Shown here piece after piece: positions 1 to 8,811 of a DNA stretch of 51,283 nucleotides. Location of the stretch: assembly GCA_028292665.1 (NCBI GenBank), contig JAQGLW010000091.1:1-51283 (forward strand). Direction: 5' to 3'. The notes beneath the pieces are model-generated. The model ran no database searches. It saw only the letters and a program-made list of their open reading frames with translations, and had not been told where the DNA came from. The position numbers and the translations under genes are program-made. Source of the stretch: Herminiimonas sp. Lineage in GTDB: Bacteria; Pseudomonadota; Gammaproteobacteria; Burkholderiales; Burkholderiaceae_D. The number at the start of each line of letters is the position of its first letter. Positions within the stretch are counted from its first letter, which is position 1.

Positions 1-845
1 CGCTGGTCCGGTCGGGTTCGCAGGATCTCGGCACCGGCACCTACACGGTGATGACCCAGGTTGCCGCCGACGCGCTCGGGCTGGCGCCCGGCAAGGTAAG
101 GTTCGAGCTGGGCGATACGTCTTTCCCGGAAGCGCCACAATCCGGCGGTTCGACCACGGTAGCCAGCGTCGCGCCGGCGGTCCATGCGGCAGCGACGGCG
201 GTGCGTTCGAAATTGATCGGTATCGCGATTGCCGATGATAATTCGCCGTTGTTCGGCGCGAACCCGGATGACGTTGCGGTGGAAGACGGCTGGCTCCGCC
301 TTCGCAGCGATCCGGTGCGGCGCGAGCCGATGGCTGCCGTCGTGGCCCGCCGCGGCGAGCCGGTTGAAGCGGCCGTCAATGTCGCGCCCGGCGATGAGAA
401 GCAAAAATATTCGATGCATTCATTCGGCGCGGTGTTTGCCGAAGCGCATGTGGACGAGGACCTCGGCCGGATACGCATACCGCGCATTGTCGGAGTCTAT
501 GGCGCCGGAAAGCTGATGAACCGGAAGACTGCCTACAGCCAGTTGATGGGCGGCGTCGTCTGGGGCATCGGGCTGGCCTTGCTTGAGGAAACAATAATCG
601 ATTTGAAAGAAGGCCGGGCGGTGAACGGCAACCTTGCCGAATACCATGTGCCGGTCAATGCCGATGTCGGCGAGATTGACATTAGCTTCGTCGATGAAGC
701 CGATCCGCACATCAATGCACTGGGTGCGAAGGGCATAGGCGAGATCGGTATTACCGGCGTCGGCGCCGCGATCGCCAATGCGGTGTTCCATGCGACCGGA
801 CGCCGCATACGCAATTTGCCGATCACGCTCGACAAGCTGCTGTAA
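1..845 (+). CDS. Xanthine dehydrogenase/aldehyde oxidase family molybdopterin-binding subunit, C-terminal part
   Basis: This is the 3' end of a gene that starts before the window; the frame is open from base 3. The product is the large molybdenum-cofactor subunit of a xanthine dehydrogenase-family hydroxylase, which normally works with FAD and 2Fe-2S subunits. The first visible residues include SQDLGTGTYTV, a typical Moco-binding segment. Near the C-terminus GAKGIGEIGITG carries the glutamate in the GxGE context that is the catalytic base in this family. About 280 residues are visible out of a usual 700-760. The substrate cannot be told from this part. No further hydroxylase subunit follows downstream, so any partner genes must lie upstream of the window. 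Confidence 0.93.
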   Translation, partial: LVRSGSQDLGTGTYTVMTQVAADALGLAPGKVRFELGDTSFPEAPQSGGSTTVASVAPAVHAAATAVRSKLIGIAIADDNSPLFGANPDDVAVEDGWLRLRSDPVRREPMAAVVARRGEPVEAAVNVAPGDEKQKYSMHSFGAVFAEAHVDEDLGRIRIPRIVGVYGAGKLMNRKTAYSQLMGGVVWGIGLALLEETIIDLKEGRAVNGNLAEYHVPVNADVGEIDISFVDEADPHINALGAKGIGEIGITGVGAAIANAVFHATGRRIRNLPITLDKLL

Positions 846-1107
846 CGGATCGCCCTCTTCGCAGGCCTCCGGCTTGTACAAGAACGGCAGATCCGTTACT
901 CGCATTGCTCGTCCCATTATTTCTTATCTTGCAATGGTGTATTGCAACTAATCGCGTTTTTCCCGGGGCGCGCAAAGCCTACACTGTGCTTCATCGATGA
1001 ACGCACAAACAAAGAGTGCGTTTCAGCGAGGCAGGACCCGGCGGGCGGCACGATCGTTTCAGCCGCCGAACCCGGAGTCATCAACCTCACATTCTTGGAG
1101 AATTAAA

Positions 1108-1395
1108 ATGAATACCAAACAATTGATCGTTACCGTCGCCATGCTTGCCGCTACCGGCTCCGTTTTTGCCCAGCAAGCGGAATATGTCGCACCCGTCGCC
1201 AACTCCGCGTCAGGCAAAACCCGCGCTGAAGTCATCGATGAACTGAAACAGGCGCAGGCAAACGGCACCTATGTTGTCGGCGGCGAAGAATATCCGGGTC
1301 AGTTTTCGGCCGTAGCCAGGAACGTTCGCAGCCGTGCCGAGGCAATCGAATCTGCGCGCAACGGCAAAACCCCGTCCGGCGTGGCAGGCAGCTAA
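1108..1395 (+). CDS. DUF4148 domain-containing small exported protein
   Basis: This 95-aa protein has a clear signal peptide (MNTKQLIVTVAMLAATGSVFA, cleavage after about residue 21) and a short mature region with the DUF4148 pattern of a helical K/R-x-x-V/A-x-x-E segment (KTRAEVIDELKQAQANG), then a YPG and an RS-x-AEA segment. DUF4148 proteins are small periplasmic proteins of unknown function that are very numerous in Burkholderiales. I chose the ATG at 1108 because TTGGAG lies 7 bases upstream; an in-frame upstream ATG at 997 would add a non-signal extension without a ribosome site. The gene stands alone and is followed by a strong terminator, so it is probably monocistronic. Confidence 0.88.
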   Translation: MNTKQLIVTVAMLAATGSVFAQQAEYVAPVANSASGKTRAEVIDELKQAQANGTYVVGGEEYPGQFSAVARNVRSRAEAIESARNGKTPSGVAGS

Positions 1396-1419
1396 ATTTC
1401 CGTCGCCAACCGGCAAAAA

Positions 1420-1448
1420 GCGCCACCGTTAAACGTGGCGTTTTTTTT
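1420..1448 (+). terminator. Rho-independent terminator after the DUF4148 gene
   Basis: CGCCAC (1421-1426) pairs with GTGGCG (1435-1440), helped by GTT/AAC pairing inside the loop, and eight T residues follow at 1441-1448. It lies 25 bases past the stop codon of the DUF4148 gene. Confidence 0.85.
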
Positions 1449-1500
1449 GAGCCATGCGATGCCTTGCGCGCATCGCCCGCACACTCATACGAAAACCGCT

Positions 1501-2244
1501 CTAAGCGGCCGCCGGCGGTTGGCCGGATCCGGCCGGCGGCCGCGCCTGCTGCGTAAATTTCCGGTAGCCGCGCGCGCGCAGTTCGCATGCCGGACATTTT
1601 CCGCAGCCGTATCCCCAGTCATGCAAGGCGCCGCGTTCACCCAGATAGCAGGTATGCGTATCGGTGCGGATCAAGTCGACCAATGGCTGGCCGCCCAGAC
1701 CGTGCGCCATGTCCCATGTCGCGGCCTTATCGATCCACATCAACGGCGTATCGATCCTGAACCGGCTCGCCATGCCGAGATTGAGCGTGGCTTGCAAGGA
1801 CTGCATCGTATCGTTGCGGCAATCCGGATAACCGGAGAAATCGGTTTCGCACATGCCGCCAACCAGTGCATCGAGGCCGCGCCGATAGGCAACCGTCGCG
1901 GCGACGGTCATGAAAAGCAGATTGCGTCCCGGCACGAAAGTATTCGGCAGGCCGTTATCCTGCATCGCAATCTCAACGTTTTGCGTCAATGCCGTGTCGG
2001 AAATTTTTGCCAGCAGCGACAGATCGATCATATGGTCGTTGCCCAGCCGGCTGTCCCAGTCGGACGATAAGGCGCGCATTTTCCGCAGCAGCGACGGACG
2101 CACGGTCAGTTCGATTGCATGCCGCTGGCCGTAATCGAAACCGATCGTCTCGACTTTCGCATAGCGCGACAACGCCCATGCGACGCAGGTCGTTGAATCT
2201 TGTCCGCCGCTGAAAAGCACCAGCGCACCTTGGGGAAGCGTCAT
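1501..2244 (-). CDS. queC: 7-cyano-7-deazaguanine synthase QueC
   Basis: QueC converts 7-carboxy-7-deazaguanine to preQ0 with ATP and ammonia, in the queuosine pathway. The N-terminal SGGQDS (residues 12-17) is the PP-loop of this ATP pyrophosphatase family. Four cysteines near the C-terminus (C199, C214, C217, C220, in CYLG...CGKCPAC) form the structural zinc site. Length is 247 aa against the usual 220-240; the excess is a low-complexity Ala/Pro/Gly tail. The start at 2244 has AGGT about 8 bases upstream. The gene is last in a minus-strand set after two DUF3108 genes with a 38-base gap. The other queuosine genes (queD, queE, queF) are not in the window. Confidence 0.96.
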   Translation of the reverse strand: MTLPQGALVLFSGGQDSTTCVAWALSRYAKVETIGFDYGQRHAIELTVRPSLLRKMRALSSDWDSRLGNDHMIDLSLLAKISDTALTQNVEIAMQDNGLPNTFVPGRNLLFMTVAATVAYRRGLDALVGGMCETDFSGYPDCRNDTMQSLQATLNLGMASRFRIDTPLMWIDKAATWDMAHGLGGQPLVDLIRTDTHTCYLGERGALHDWGYGCGKCPACELRARGYRKFTQQARPPAGSGQPPAAA

Positions 2245-2282
2245 GTTTTTTACCTGAGATGATGAATGATGAATTCCAGCGA

Positions 2283-3029
2283 TTATTTTTTGCTGACTGT
2301 TTCCAGCGTCTGTTCAATGTACTCGCCGTCGGCATCGGTAAAGCGCAACCGCACCGGATACCATTCGAGCGACGGCGCCAGCCAGATGTCGAGTTGCTGT
2401 TCTTTCGAATCGGGCGGCGGCGCTTTCAATATATGCAGCGCATTCATCTCGCCCAGCGGCGTCGCGATTTTTTCCTGTCCGACGATCTTGAATGTCCAGG
2501 ATTCGGCATCGCGTTGTCCGACGACGAAAAAAGTCCATGCCGATCCCGGCTTGAAGCGTGCCGGCGTACCGCGCGCGACTGAAATCAACTGCCATATGAC
2601 GCTGGTGCGGTCCTGCTCGCCGCCTTTGATCGGATAGGTTTTAGGAGAGTCGGCGAAGCTGATGGTCCTGGTCTGGCGGTTGAATGACGCCGCAGTCGGC
2701 TGCTTGCGGAAACGTTTTTCAGTCGATTGCAGCGGCGCCAGTCCGTATTGATCGATCATGCCTTCGCTTTTTTCATCGAGGATTTTTCCGACCAGCATCG
2801 CACGGGTTTCGGCCGTAATGACGTACTTGCCGCCGGCGGCATGCCACTGCAACAGCGCATCGCCGTTGATCATGAGGCCGCCCTGCCTGGCCTTGATCGA
2901 ATAGGCCAGATCGGCGGACGGCGGCAGGTTGGTCTTGTATTTTGCGGCGGCGGCTTGCGCTACCGGCGCAACAAGAGCGCACCATGCGAGCAAAGGGAAG
3001 AATGCAATGCGTGCTGGAGAGTAGGCCAT
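2283..3029 (-). CDS. DUF3108 domain-containing exported protein (short paralogue)
   Basis: This 248-aa protein has a signal peptide (hydrophobic residues about 8-26, ending VAQAAAA) and a DUF3108 domain over most of the mature part. Shared landmarks with the neighbouring gene are a GGEQDR-S-IWQL segment, F-VVG-RDAE-W and DIWLAP-EWYPV-LR. DUF3108 proteins are predicted periplasmic beta-rich proteins of unknown role. The gene starts 30 bases after the end of the longer paralogue at 3060 and is followed by queC, so the three probably share a transcript. The two DUF3108 genes look like a tandem duplication in which only the upstream copy carries a membrane anchor and proline-rich linker. Confidence 0.88.
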   Translation of the reverse strand: MAYSPARIAFFPLLAWCALVAPVAQAAAAKYKTNLPPSADLAYSIKARQGGLMINGDALLQWHAAGGKYVITAETRAMLVGKILDEKSEGMIDQYGLAPLQSTEKRFRKQPTAASFNRQTRTISFADSPKTYPIKGGEQDRTSVIWQLISVARGTPARFKPGSAWTFFVVGQRDAESWTFKIVGQEKIATPLGEMNALHILKAPPPDSKEQQLDIWLAPSLEWYPVRLRFTDADGEYIEQTLETVSKK

Positions 3030-3059
3030 CGTGTTTTAGTCTAAAAATAAAAAGGCCGC

Positions 3060-4175
3060 TTAGCGGGCTGCAACAGAGGTCAAATCGGACAGCGACATGT
3101 CGAGATAATCGCCGTTGGTTTCGGTGTAACGCAGCTTGACCGGATACCATTGCTGCTGCGGCGCCAGCCAGATGTCGAGCTGCTGGTCGTAAGAGCCTTG
3201 CCGCGGAATCCGGACCATGTGCCAGGCGCTGGTCTTGCCGGTGCCGGTTTCAATTTCTTCTTCGCCGATGATACGGATGCGCCAGGTTTCGGCATCGCGC
3301 ACGCCGGCGACAAAAAAGTCGATTTCCGCGCCTGGAATGAATTTTCCGCCGTCGCCGCGGCCGATCCCGGTCAGCTGCCAGATGATGCTGGCGCGATCCT
3401 GTTCGCCGCCCTTGCGCGGATAAGACGCGGTGGAGGCTGAAAAGCTGATGGTGCTGCGTTCACGATTGAAATGCGTATTGGTTTCGGATTTGCGAAAACG
3501 CTTTTCGGCGTAGATCACCGGTGCGATGCCAAAATCGTCGATCAGGCCGGCGCTCTTGAAATTCAGCACGGTAAAAAAAAGGATGCCGGCTTCGCCGTCC
3601 ACCGTGTAATTGCCGCCGTCGGTTTGCCAGCTGATTTTGCCATGTCCGTACACCGGCTTTCCGTCGCGCAACGCCTTTACGTCGTATTTCAGCTCGGCAG
3701 ACGGCGGCAGGTTCACTTTGTATTGCATGGTATCGGATGCTTGTTGCGGGCCGGCGGCTGGAGCTTCCCGAGCGGCGCCGGCATCTGCGGCCGAGAGTGT
3801 TTCGATGACCGGTTCGACGCTGGTGCCGGGTGCTTCCATGCCAGCCGGCGGTATGACTGCCGCTTCAGATGCGGCGCTTTCCGGTTGCGGCGGCGTGGTG
3901 GGTACTGGACGCGCAACCGGACGGGGGCTTGGTTTCGGCTTGGCCGCCGGCTTCGGGATGCGCGGCTTGGGCGCAACCGCCGGCTCGATCTTCGGCTGCA
4001 GCAATTGCGCGACAATCGCGGTTTGACTTTGGTTGCGCAGAGACGGCATGCCGATGCCGCCGGTCGCCCACTCAAGGGTGACCAGATGCAATAAAACCGA
4101 TACGAGCAGCAACGCAATCCAGCGCATGGGAATCGGCGTGCGTTCGGTGCGGGTGTCGGTGGCGATAGGCGGCAT
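3060..4175 (-). CDS. DUF3108 protein with TonB/TolA-like membrane anchor and proline-rich linker
   Basis: From the chosen ATG at 4175 the protein has about 371 residues. Its layout is a short cytoplasmic segment, one membrane helix (RWIALLLVSVLLHLVTLEWA), a Pro/Ala/Lys-rich stretch of about 110 residues (PKPRIPKPAAKPKPSPRPV and similar) and a C-terminal DUF3108 domain. That layout recalls TonB or TolA: an inner-membrane anchor, a periplasm-spanning linker, and a terminal domain, but the terminal domain is DUF3108, not TonB_C. The start is uncertain: ATGs at 4214 and 4127 are in frame and none has a good ribosome site. It is the first gene of the set with the short paralogue and queC. Function unknown; a role at the envelope is inferred. 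Confidence 0.8.
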   Translation of the reverse strand: MPPIATDTRTERTPIPMRWIALLLVSVLLHLVTLEWATGGIGMPSLRNQSQTAIVAQLLQPKIEPAVAPKPRIPKPAAKPKPSPRPVARPVPTTPPQPESAASEAAVIPPAGMEAPGTSVEPVIETLSAADAGAAREAPAAGPQQASDTMQYKVNLPPSAELKYDVKALRDGKPVYGHGKISWQTDGGNYTVDGEAGILFFTVLNFKSAGLIDDFGIAPVIYAEKRFRKSETNTHFNRERSTISFSASTASYPRKGGEQDRASIIWQLTGIGRGDGGKFIPGAEIDFFVAGVRDAETWRIRIIGEEEIETGTGKTSAWHMVRIPRQGSYDQQLDIWLAPQQQWYPVKLRYTETNGDYLDMSLSDLTSVAAR

Positions 4176-4320
4176 GCCGATAGTGTAAACGCATCGGCGC
4201 GCGGATGTGAGCATACTGTGACAGTATCAAATTGATTACGGTCCGTTTTTTAGTCCGATCCGGTCCGATTCCGCTTGAGCAAACCACGTAAAATGGCTGC
4301 TTTTCAAAACAGATAATGTC

Positions 4321-5592
4321 ATGCATAAACGTTTCTTCGCGCTGCTGGCGCTGGGCGTTTCCAGCGGCGCATACAGTGCGTCATCCGCACCCGAGCCGAT
4401 CAGAATCGGCATGATCGACGGCATGTCCGGTTCGTTCGCCAATGCGGGCGAAGCGGTCGCGCGCAATTTGCAATTTGCGATCGAACGGGTCAATGCGCGC
4501 GGCGGTGTAAAGCTGCCCGACGGTCAACATCCGCTTGCATTATCGACGTTCGACAACAAGCAGGGAGTCGAAGAATCGCTGGTCGAATTCAGGCAGCTGG
4601 CCGACCGGCATATTCCATTCGTGGTCCAGGGCAATAGCTCGGCGGTTGCGGCGGCTCTGATCGATGCGGTCAACAAGCATAATGAACGGCCCCCCGGCCA
4701 GCGCGTGCTGTTTCTCAATTATTCTGCAGTCGATCCGGCATTGACCAACGAAAAATGCAGCTACTGGCATTTTCGTTTCGATGCGCATGCCGATATGCGC
4801 ATGCATGCACTGACTGAAGTCATTCAGGATGACGCCCAGGCAAAGCGCATTTACCTGATCGGCCAGGATTACAGCTTCGGACGTCAGCTTGCAAAAGCCG
4901 CCCGCGCACAACTCGCCGCCAAACGCGCCGATATCGAAATCGTCGGCGATGAGCTGCATCCGATCGGCAAGGTCAAGGATTTCGCACCGTATATCGCTAA
5001 AATCAAAGCCAGTCGCGCCGATGCGGTAATTACCGGCAATTGGGGCAACGATCTGACGCTGCTGGTCAAGGCGGCAAAAGAGGCGGGTCTCAATATCAAG
5101 TTTTATACATTCTACGGCAATGGTCTGGGCGCGCCTGCCGCATTGGGCGATGCCGGCGTCGGCCGGGTTCGCGCCGTTGCCGAATGGCATCCGAATGTCG
5201 GCGGCAGCAAGGATCGAAGCAGCGATCAGTTTTATACATCCTTCCGCCAGCGTTACCCGCAGCCCAAGGACGACTATGTCCATCTGCGCATGCATGTGAT
5301 GATCGAAATGCTGGTCAGCGCCATTGAAAAGGCCGGGACTACCGAAGCTGCGGCGGTTGCGCGCGCGCTGGAAGGCGCGCGGTATCAGAATGCATTTCAC
5401 CATGCGACGATGCGGGCGGCCGATCATCAATTGATTCAGCCGTTGTATGTGTCGGTAATGCAAAAAAAAGGGACAGGCGGCGTGCGCTTCGACAATGAAG
5501 GCAGCGGCTACGGTTTCAAGACCGAACGCTATCTGCCGGAAGCGGCGACCGCGTTGCCGACCACATGCAGCATGGTGCGGCCGGCCGGATAA
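4321..5592 (+). CDS. ABC transporter substrate-binding protein, branched-chain amino acid (LivK) type
   Basis: This 423-aa periplasmic protein has a signal peptide (MHKRFFALLALGVSSGAYSA) followed by a type I periplasmic-binding fold. Landmarks are IRIGMIDGMSGSFANAGE at the start of lobe 1, an NSSAVAAALIDAVN segment near the ligand, YLIGQDYSFGRQ and ADAVITGNWGNDLTLLVKAA in lobe 2. Family members bind branched-chain amino acids, amides, urea or small aromatic acids, and the ligand cannot be told here. No permease or ATPase gene is nearby, so it is an orphan that must use a transporter encoded elsewhere or act as a sensor. The start is at the only plausible ATG before the signal peptide, with no clear ribosome site. 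Confidence 0.9.
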   Translation: MHKRFFALLALGVSSGAYSASSAPEPIRIGMIDGMSGSFANAGEAVARNLQFAIERVNARGGVKLPDGQHPLALSTFDNKQGVEESLVEFRQLADRHIPFVVQGNSSAVAAALIDAVNKHNERPPGQRVLFLNYSAVDPALTNEKCSYWHFRFDAHADMRMHALTEVIQDDAQAKRIYLIGQDYSFGRQLAKAARAQLAAKRADIEIVGDELHPIGKVKDFAPYIAKIKASRADAVITGNWGNDLTLLVKAAKEAGLNIKFYTFYGNGLGAPAALGDAGVGRVRAVAEWHPNVGGSKDRSSDQFYTSFRQRYPQPKDDYVHLRMHVMIEMLVSAIEKAGTTEAAAVARALEGARYQNAFHHATMRAADHQLIQPLYVSVMQKKGTGGVRFDNEGSGYGFKTERYLPEAATALPTTCSMVRPAG

Positions 5593-5701
5593 ACAGCGAA
5601 TCGGCATCTGACATTTGTCACCATTCGGCCTGCCGGAAGTTCGTTCGCCGGTGTTATCTGCTACGCTAGTAGTCAGTCACACCTGTTAATGGAGGTTGGT
5701 C

Positions 5702-6319
5702 ATGACAAAATCCAATACGTCCGGTATTCCCGGGGCGGGCGCCATGACGGACACGCTCGAATTTGTCAAAAGCATGTGGGGCGGCATGAGAATTCCCGGC
5801 ATGGTGATGCCGACGTTATCGGTCGATGATATCAACAGGCAGATAACGGATTTGAAGGCGGTCGAATCCTGGCTGACGCTGAACATGAGCATGCTGCGCG
5901 GTACGATCCAGGCGCTGGAAGTGCAGAGCGCGACGATCGCCACGTTGCAGTCGATGAGCGAATCGATGAGCTCGATGATCAAACCGGGTACGGCGGCGAC
6001 GGAAGAAAAGCCCGGGTTCGAATCGCCATTCTCATTCCCGATGCCGACGGCTGCAAAACCGGCTGCGCCGGATTCGGATTCGAATTCGGACCAGGATTCG
6101 GGATTCGATTCCCGGACACAGCCGCAGTCCCTGCCAGCCGCCAACCCGATTGATCTGGTTGCACCGTTGGCCAATCCTGCGGCATGGTGGAACCTGCTGC
6201 AAGATCAGTTCAAGCAGGCAGTCAATACGGCGATGGCGCCCGAACCGGCGCCGCCCGCTGCCAAAGCCAAGCCGGCGGCGGCGCCGCGCAAACGCAAGTC
6301 GCCATCGAAAAAATCCTGA
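5702..6319 (+). CDS. phaM: PhaM-type polyhydroxyalkanoate granule multifunctional regulatory protein
   Basis: The 205-aa product matches PhaM as known from Ralstonia eutropha, which activates PHB synthase PhaC1, sits on granules and tethers them to the nucleoid. The N-terminal half has DTLEFVKSMWGG, then LSVDDINRQITDLKAVESWL and an amphipathic helix (LRGTIQALEVQSATIATLQ), all typical of the family. The C-terminus is a Pro/Ala/Lys tail ending PRKRKSPSKKS, the histone-like DNA-binding end. The ATG at 5702 follows GGAGG at 5691-5695; an in-frame TTG two codons earlier is less likely. No phaC, phaA or phaP lies in the window. An inverted repeat (6331-6341 with 6377-6387) follows but lacks a T-run. 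Confidence 0.9.
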   Translation: MTKSNTSGIPGAGAMTDTLEFVKSMWGGMRIPGMVMPTLSVDDINRQITDLKAVESWLTLNMSMLRGTIQALEVQSATIATLQSMSESMSSMIKPGTAATEEKPGFESPFSFPMPTAAKPAAPDSDSNSDQDSGFDSRTQPQSLPAANPIDLVAPLANPAAWWNLLQDQFKQAVNTAMAPEPAPPAAKAKPAAAPRKRKSPSKKS

Positions 6320-6600
6320 ACTTCCGCTTTGCCGGGCGCAGGGGCGCTGCCATACCTGCCGGTGAATTTTCAGGCGCTGCGCCCGGCCGGGCAATTGCGC
6401 CCCGGCGGCAAGATCATCGAGTCGGGATTTTCGTGAGCTGAATTTTGTCAGCCCCCATGTCTATGGGATGGCGCAGCTTATCGAAGCGGATATACCATCC
6501 TGCATGGACAGGGACGTTCTGTCCGTAGATTTTATATTGGGGGCGTGCGGCGCACATCGTACTGTCCAGCGACGTTCAATTAAACGGTTATATTCAAAAA

Positions 6601-6975
6601 ATGGTCACCATTGATTTTGAAAAATGGATTGCTGCCTATATCGAGGTCCAGGAAAGCGTCGATGAATTCGATGAAAAACACCCGCTTTTCTGGGCCATTA
6701 TCCGGTTTTGGGATTTGAACGACGAGCATCCCGGACTCTGCTGGAAAGCGATTCTGGAAATCGTTGACCGGAAGCCGAGCCTGAAGGTCATCGGCATGCT
6801 GGCTGCAGGTCCGCTGGAAGACTTGATACATCATCATGGCCATGAATATATCGACAGGATAGAATCCGAGGCGAAAAACAATCCTGATTTCAAACGGCTG
6901 TTGGACGGCGTATGGGAAAGCAGTACCCCCGAGATATGGAGCCGGGTGGAAGCGATTAGAAGAATGACGTGCTAG
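6601..6975 (+). CDS. DUF6869-like hypothetical protein
   Basis: This is a 124-aa soluble acidic protein with no signal peptide. The central LAAGPLEDLIHHHGHEYIDRIE segment followed by NNPDFKRLLDGVW matches my recollection of the DUF6869 family, small cytoplasmic proteins of unknown function often scattered singly in proteobacteria. Tryptophans and acidic residues dominate the N-terminal half. No convincing ribosome site precedes the ATG at 6601. The upstream gap 6320-6600 holds only an inverted repeat without a T-run and no other gene that I can see. It is not clearly linked with its neighbours. Confidence 0.75.
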   Translation: MVTIDFEKWIAAYIEVQESVDEFDEKHPLFWAIIRFWDLNDEHPGLCWKAILEIVDRKPSLKVIGMLAAGPLEDLIHHHGHEYIDRIESEAKNNPDFKRLLDGVWESSTPEIWSRVEAIRRMTC

Positions 6976-7058
6976 AACACTTCATGAACAGGCGCATGCG
7001 CGGCGGGATCGGGATGGCGCGCGGCGCGGACATTATCGATTTGCCGAAGAGTTGAATC

Positions 7059-7361
7059 ATGGGCACTACGGACAGCCGTTTCTCTGCAGTCATTGAACCA
7101 AAAGGATGGAAATTCGAAGCGCCGGAATCTTTGCCGTTGCTGGAGGCGGCCGCGCTTTCCGGCTTCGTTTTGCCCAGTTCCTGCCGTAATGGCACATGCC
7201 GTACATGCATGTGCCGCCTGGTCAGCGGGCGAGTAAGGTACAACATCGAGTGGCCGGGATTGAGTGCGGAAGAAAAGGAAGAAGGGTTTATTCTTCCCTG
7301 TGCCGCCTATCCGGAATCCGACGTCATCATCGATGTGCGCCAGGCAGTTAAAGCGGGATGA
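7059..7361 (+). CDS. 2Fe-2S ferredoxin, plant/vertebrate-type fold
   Basis: This 100-aa protein carries the cluster ligands C42, C47 and C50 in SCRNGTCRTCMC and the fourth cysteine C81 in ILPCAAYP, the C-x4-C-x2-C...C arrangement of 2Fe-2S ferredoxins. C52 is an extra cysteine next to the cluster. There is no signal peptide, so it is cytoplasmic. Such single-domain ferredoxins donate electrons to oxygenases or reductases. No oxygenase is adjacent in the same direction; the di-iron protein at 8812 lies past an oppositely oriented MFS gene. The partner is therefore unknown. Confidence 0.9.
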   Translation: MGTTDSRFSAVIEPKGWKFEAPESLPLLEAAALSGFVLPSSCRNGTCRTCMCRLVSGRVRYNIEWPGLSAEEKEEGFILPCAAYPESDVIIDVRQAVKAG

Positions 7362-7475
7362 TGTCCGCCGCATGCCTCTTGCAACGGTCGGCAACCGATC
7401 CGCATACTGTGTATTGACGGCGAAAAATATCGGCTGATTGTCCCGGCAAAGACGCTCGCTTCACCGAAAACCGCT

Positions 7476-8672
7476 CTAATCAGTTTGTCCGTTGCGCACG
7501 AGCAGCAACAGGAGTGCGATACCGGCAAAAACGGCTCCGCCGTAAAACGTCGCAGCCGCACCCAGTTGATCCCACAGCACGCCGGCCAATGCACTCGCCG
7601 CCAGCATCGCAACACCGCTGGCGAGATTGAATAATCCGAATGCAGTGCCGCGCAGATTTGCCGGTGCGGTATCGGCCACCATCGCCGCCAGCAGTCCCTG
7701 GGTCGCAGCCATATGCACTCCCCAGAACACAAGGCCCGCGCCGACCCACGCCAGTTGCGCGCTATGCGCCAGCAATGCATCGGCGATAATGAGCGGCACG
7801 ATACCGAGCGCCAGCAGGGTGCGATGACGCACCCTGTCCGCCAGCGCGCCCAATGGATAGGCGCAGACGGCATACACCAGATTCATCAGCACCAATGCCA
7901 GCGGGATCAGCGCCAGCGCCAAACCGCCCTGCTGCGCGCGCAACACCAGAAATGCTTCGGAAAACCGTGCAAGCGTCAATGCTGCGCCAATCGCAACGAC
8001 CCACCAGTAAAGCCGGGGCAGCTTGCCTAATGCCGAGCGTGAAATCGGGAAGGGCCGCTTTCCCGGTGTGATGGCGGCAGCCGGTTCGCGTACTCCAAAC
8101 AGCAGCAGCGCAACCGCCAGAAAACCGGGAATCACCGCAACCCAGAACACCGCACGGAAGTCGCTGTTCCATAACAACATCAACCCCATGGCAAGCAACG
8201 GACCTGCGAATGCGCCCACCGTATCGAGCGATTGGCGCAGTCCGAAAGCCGCGCCGCGCAACCCGGCCGGCGTCACATCCGCAATCAGCGCATCGCGCGG
8301 CGCACCGCGTATCCCTTTGCCGATGCGGTCGATGAAGCGGGCGGTAAAGACCCAGCCGATGCCGCTAGCCGCTGCAAACAACGGTTTGGTCGCGGCGCCA
8401 AGGCCATAACCGAGCACGGTCAGCCATTTGCGCTTGCCGACATAATCGCTCAGCACGCCGGAGAAAATCTTGACAATCAGTGCTGTCGATTCGGCAATAC
8501 CCTCGATCACGCCGACCGTCGTGGCGCTGGCGCCTAAAACGGTCACCATGAATACCGGCAACAGGCTATGAATCATTTCGGAGGAAATATCCATCAGCAT
8601 GCTGACAAACCCAAGCAGCCAAACGGTGCGCGGAATCCGAACGGGCTTTTTTAGCGTATAAATTTCGGACAT
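7476..8672 (-). CDS. MFS transporter
   Basis: This 398-aa integral membrane protein has about 12 predicted helices. The family signature between helices 2 and 3 is DYVGKRKWLTVLGYG, and RFIDRIGKGIRGAPRDALIAD is a long conserved motif seen in a drug/sugar-type major facilitator subgroup whose members begin with WLLGFVSMLMDISSEMIHSLLP. Two-half symmetry is visible (ADRVRHRTLLALG in the second half). The substrate cannot be inferred. It is a lone minus-strand gene between two plus-strand genes. No good ribosome site precedes the ATG at 8672, but the upstream 40 bases are AT-rich. Confidence 0.9.
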   Translation of the reverse strand: MSEIYTLKKPVRIPRTVWLLGFVSMLMDISSEMIHSLLPVFMVTVLGASATTVGVIEGIAESTALIVKIFSGVLSDYVGKRKWLTVLGYGLGAATKPLFAAASGIGWVFTARFIDRIGKGIRGAPRDALIADVTPAGLRGAAFGLRQSLDTVGAFAGPLLAMGLMLLWNSDFRAVFWVAVIPGFLAVALLLFGVREPAAAITPGKRPFPISRSALGKLPRLYWWVVAIGAALTLARFSEAFLVLRAQQGGLALALIPLALVLMNLVYAVCAYPLGALADRVRHRTLLALGIVPLIIADALLAHSAQLAWVGAGLVFWGVHMAATQGLLAAMVADTAPANLRGTAFGLFNLASGVAMLAASALAGVLWDQLGAAATFYGGAVFAGIALLLLLVRNGQTD

Positions 8673-8811
8673 AATTAAACTATTAATGAGATATTGGCTT
8701 CTACTGTAACAAAATCGCTCCCGCAGCCGGACGTTCCATATCGTCCCCGAACTGCGTCATGGATGCTTTTCTTGGTAGAATCAAGTACTTAACCTAATTT
8801 TCAAGGCGCGT

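Noticed and set aside
6331-6387. Inverted repeat GCCGGGCGCAG / CTGCGCCCGGC after phaM
   Set aside because: The 11-bp stem has a 35-base loop and no T-run; it could be a weak transcript end but I cannot support a specific call.
1490-7479. A 15-base identical string (CGAAAACCGCTCTAA) at the ends of queC and the MFS gene
   Set aside because: In 51 kb a few 15-base repeats are expected by chance, and both fall at stop codons of minus-strand genes without other shared context.
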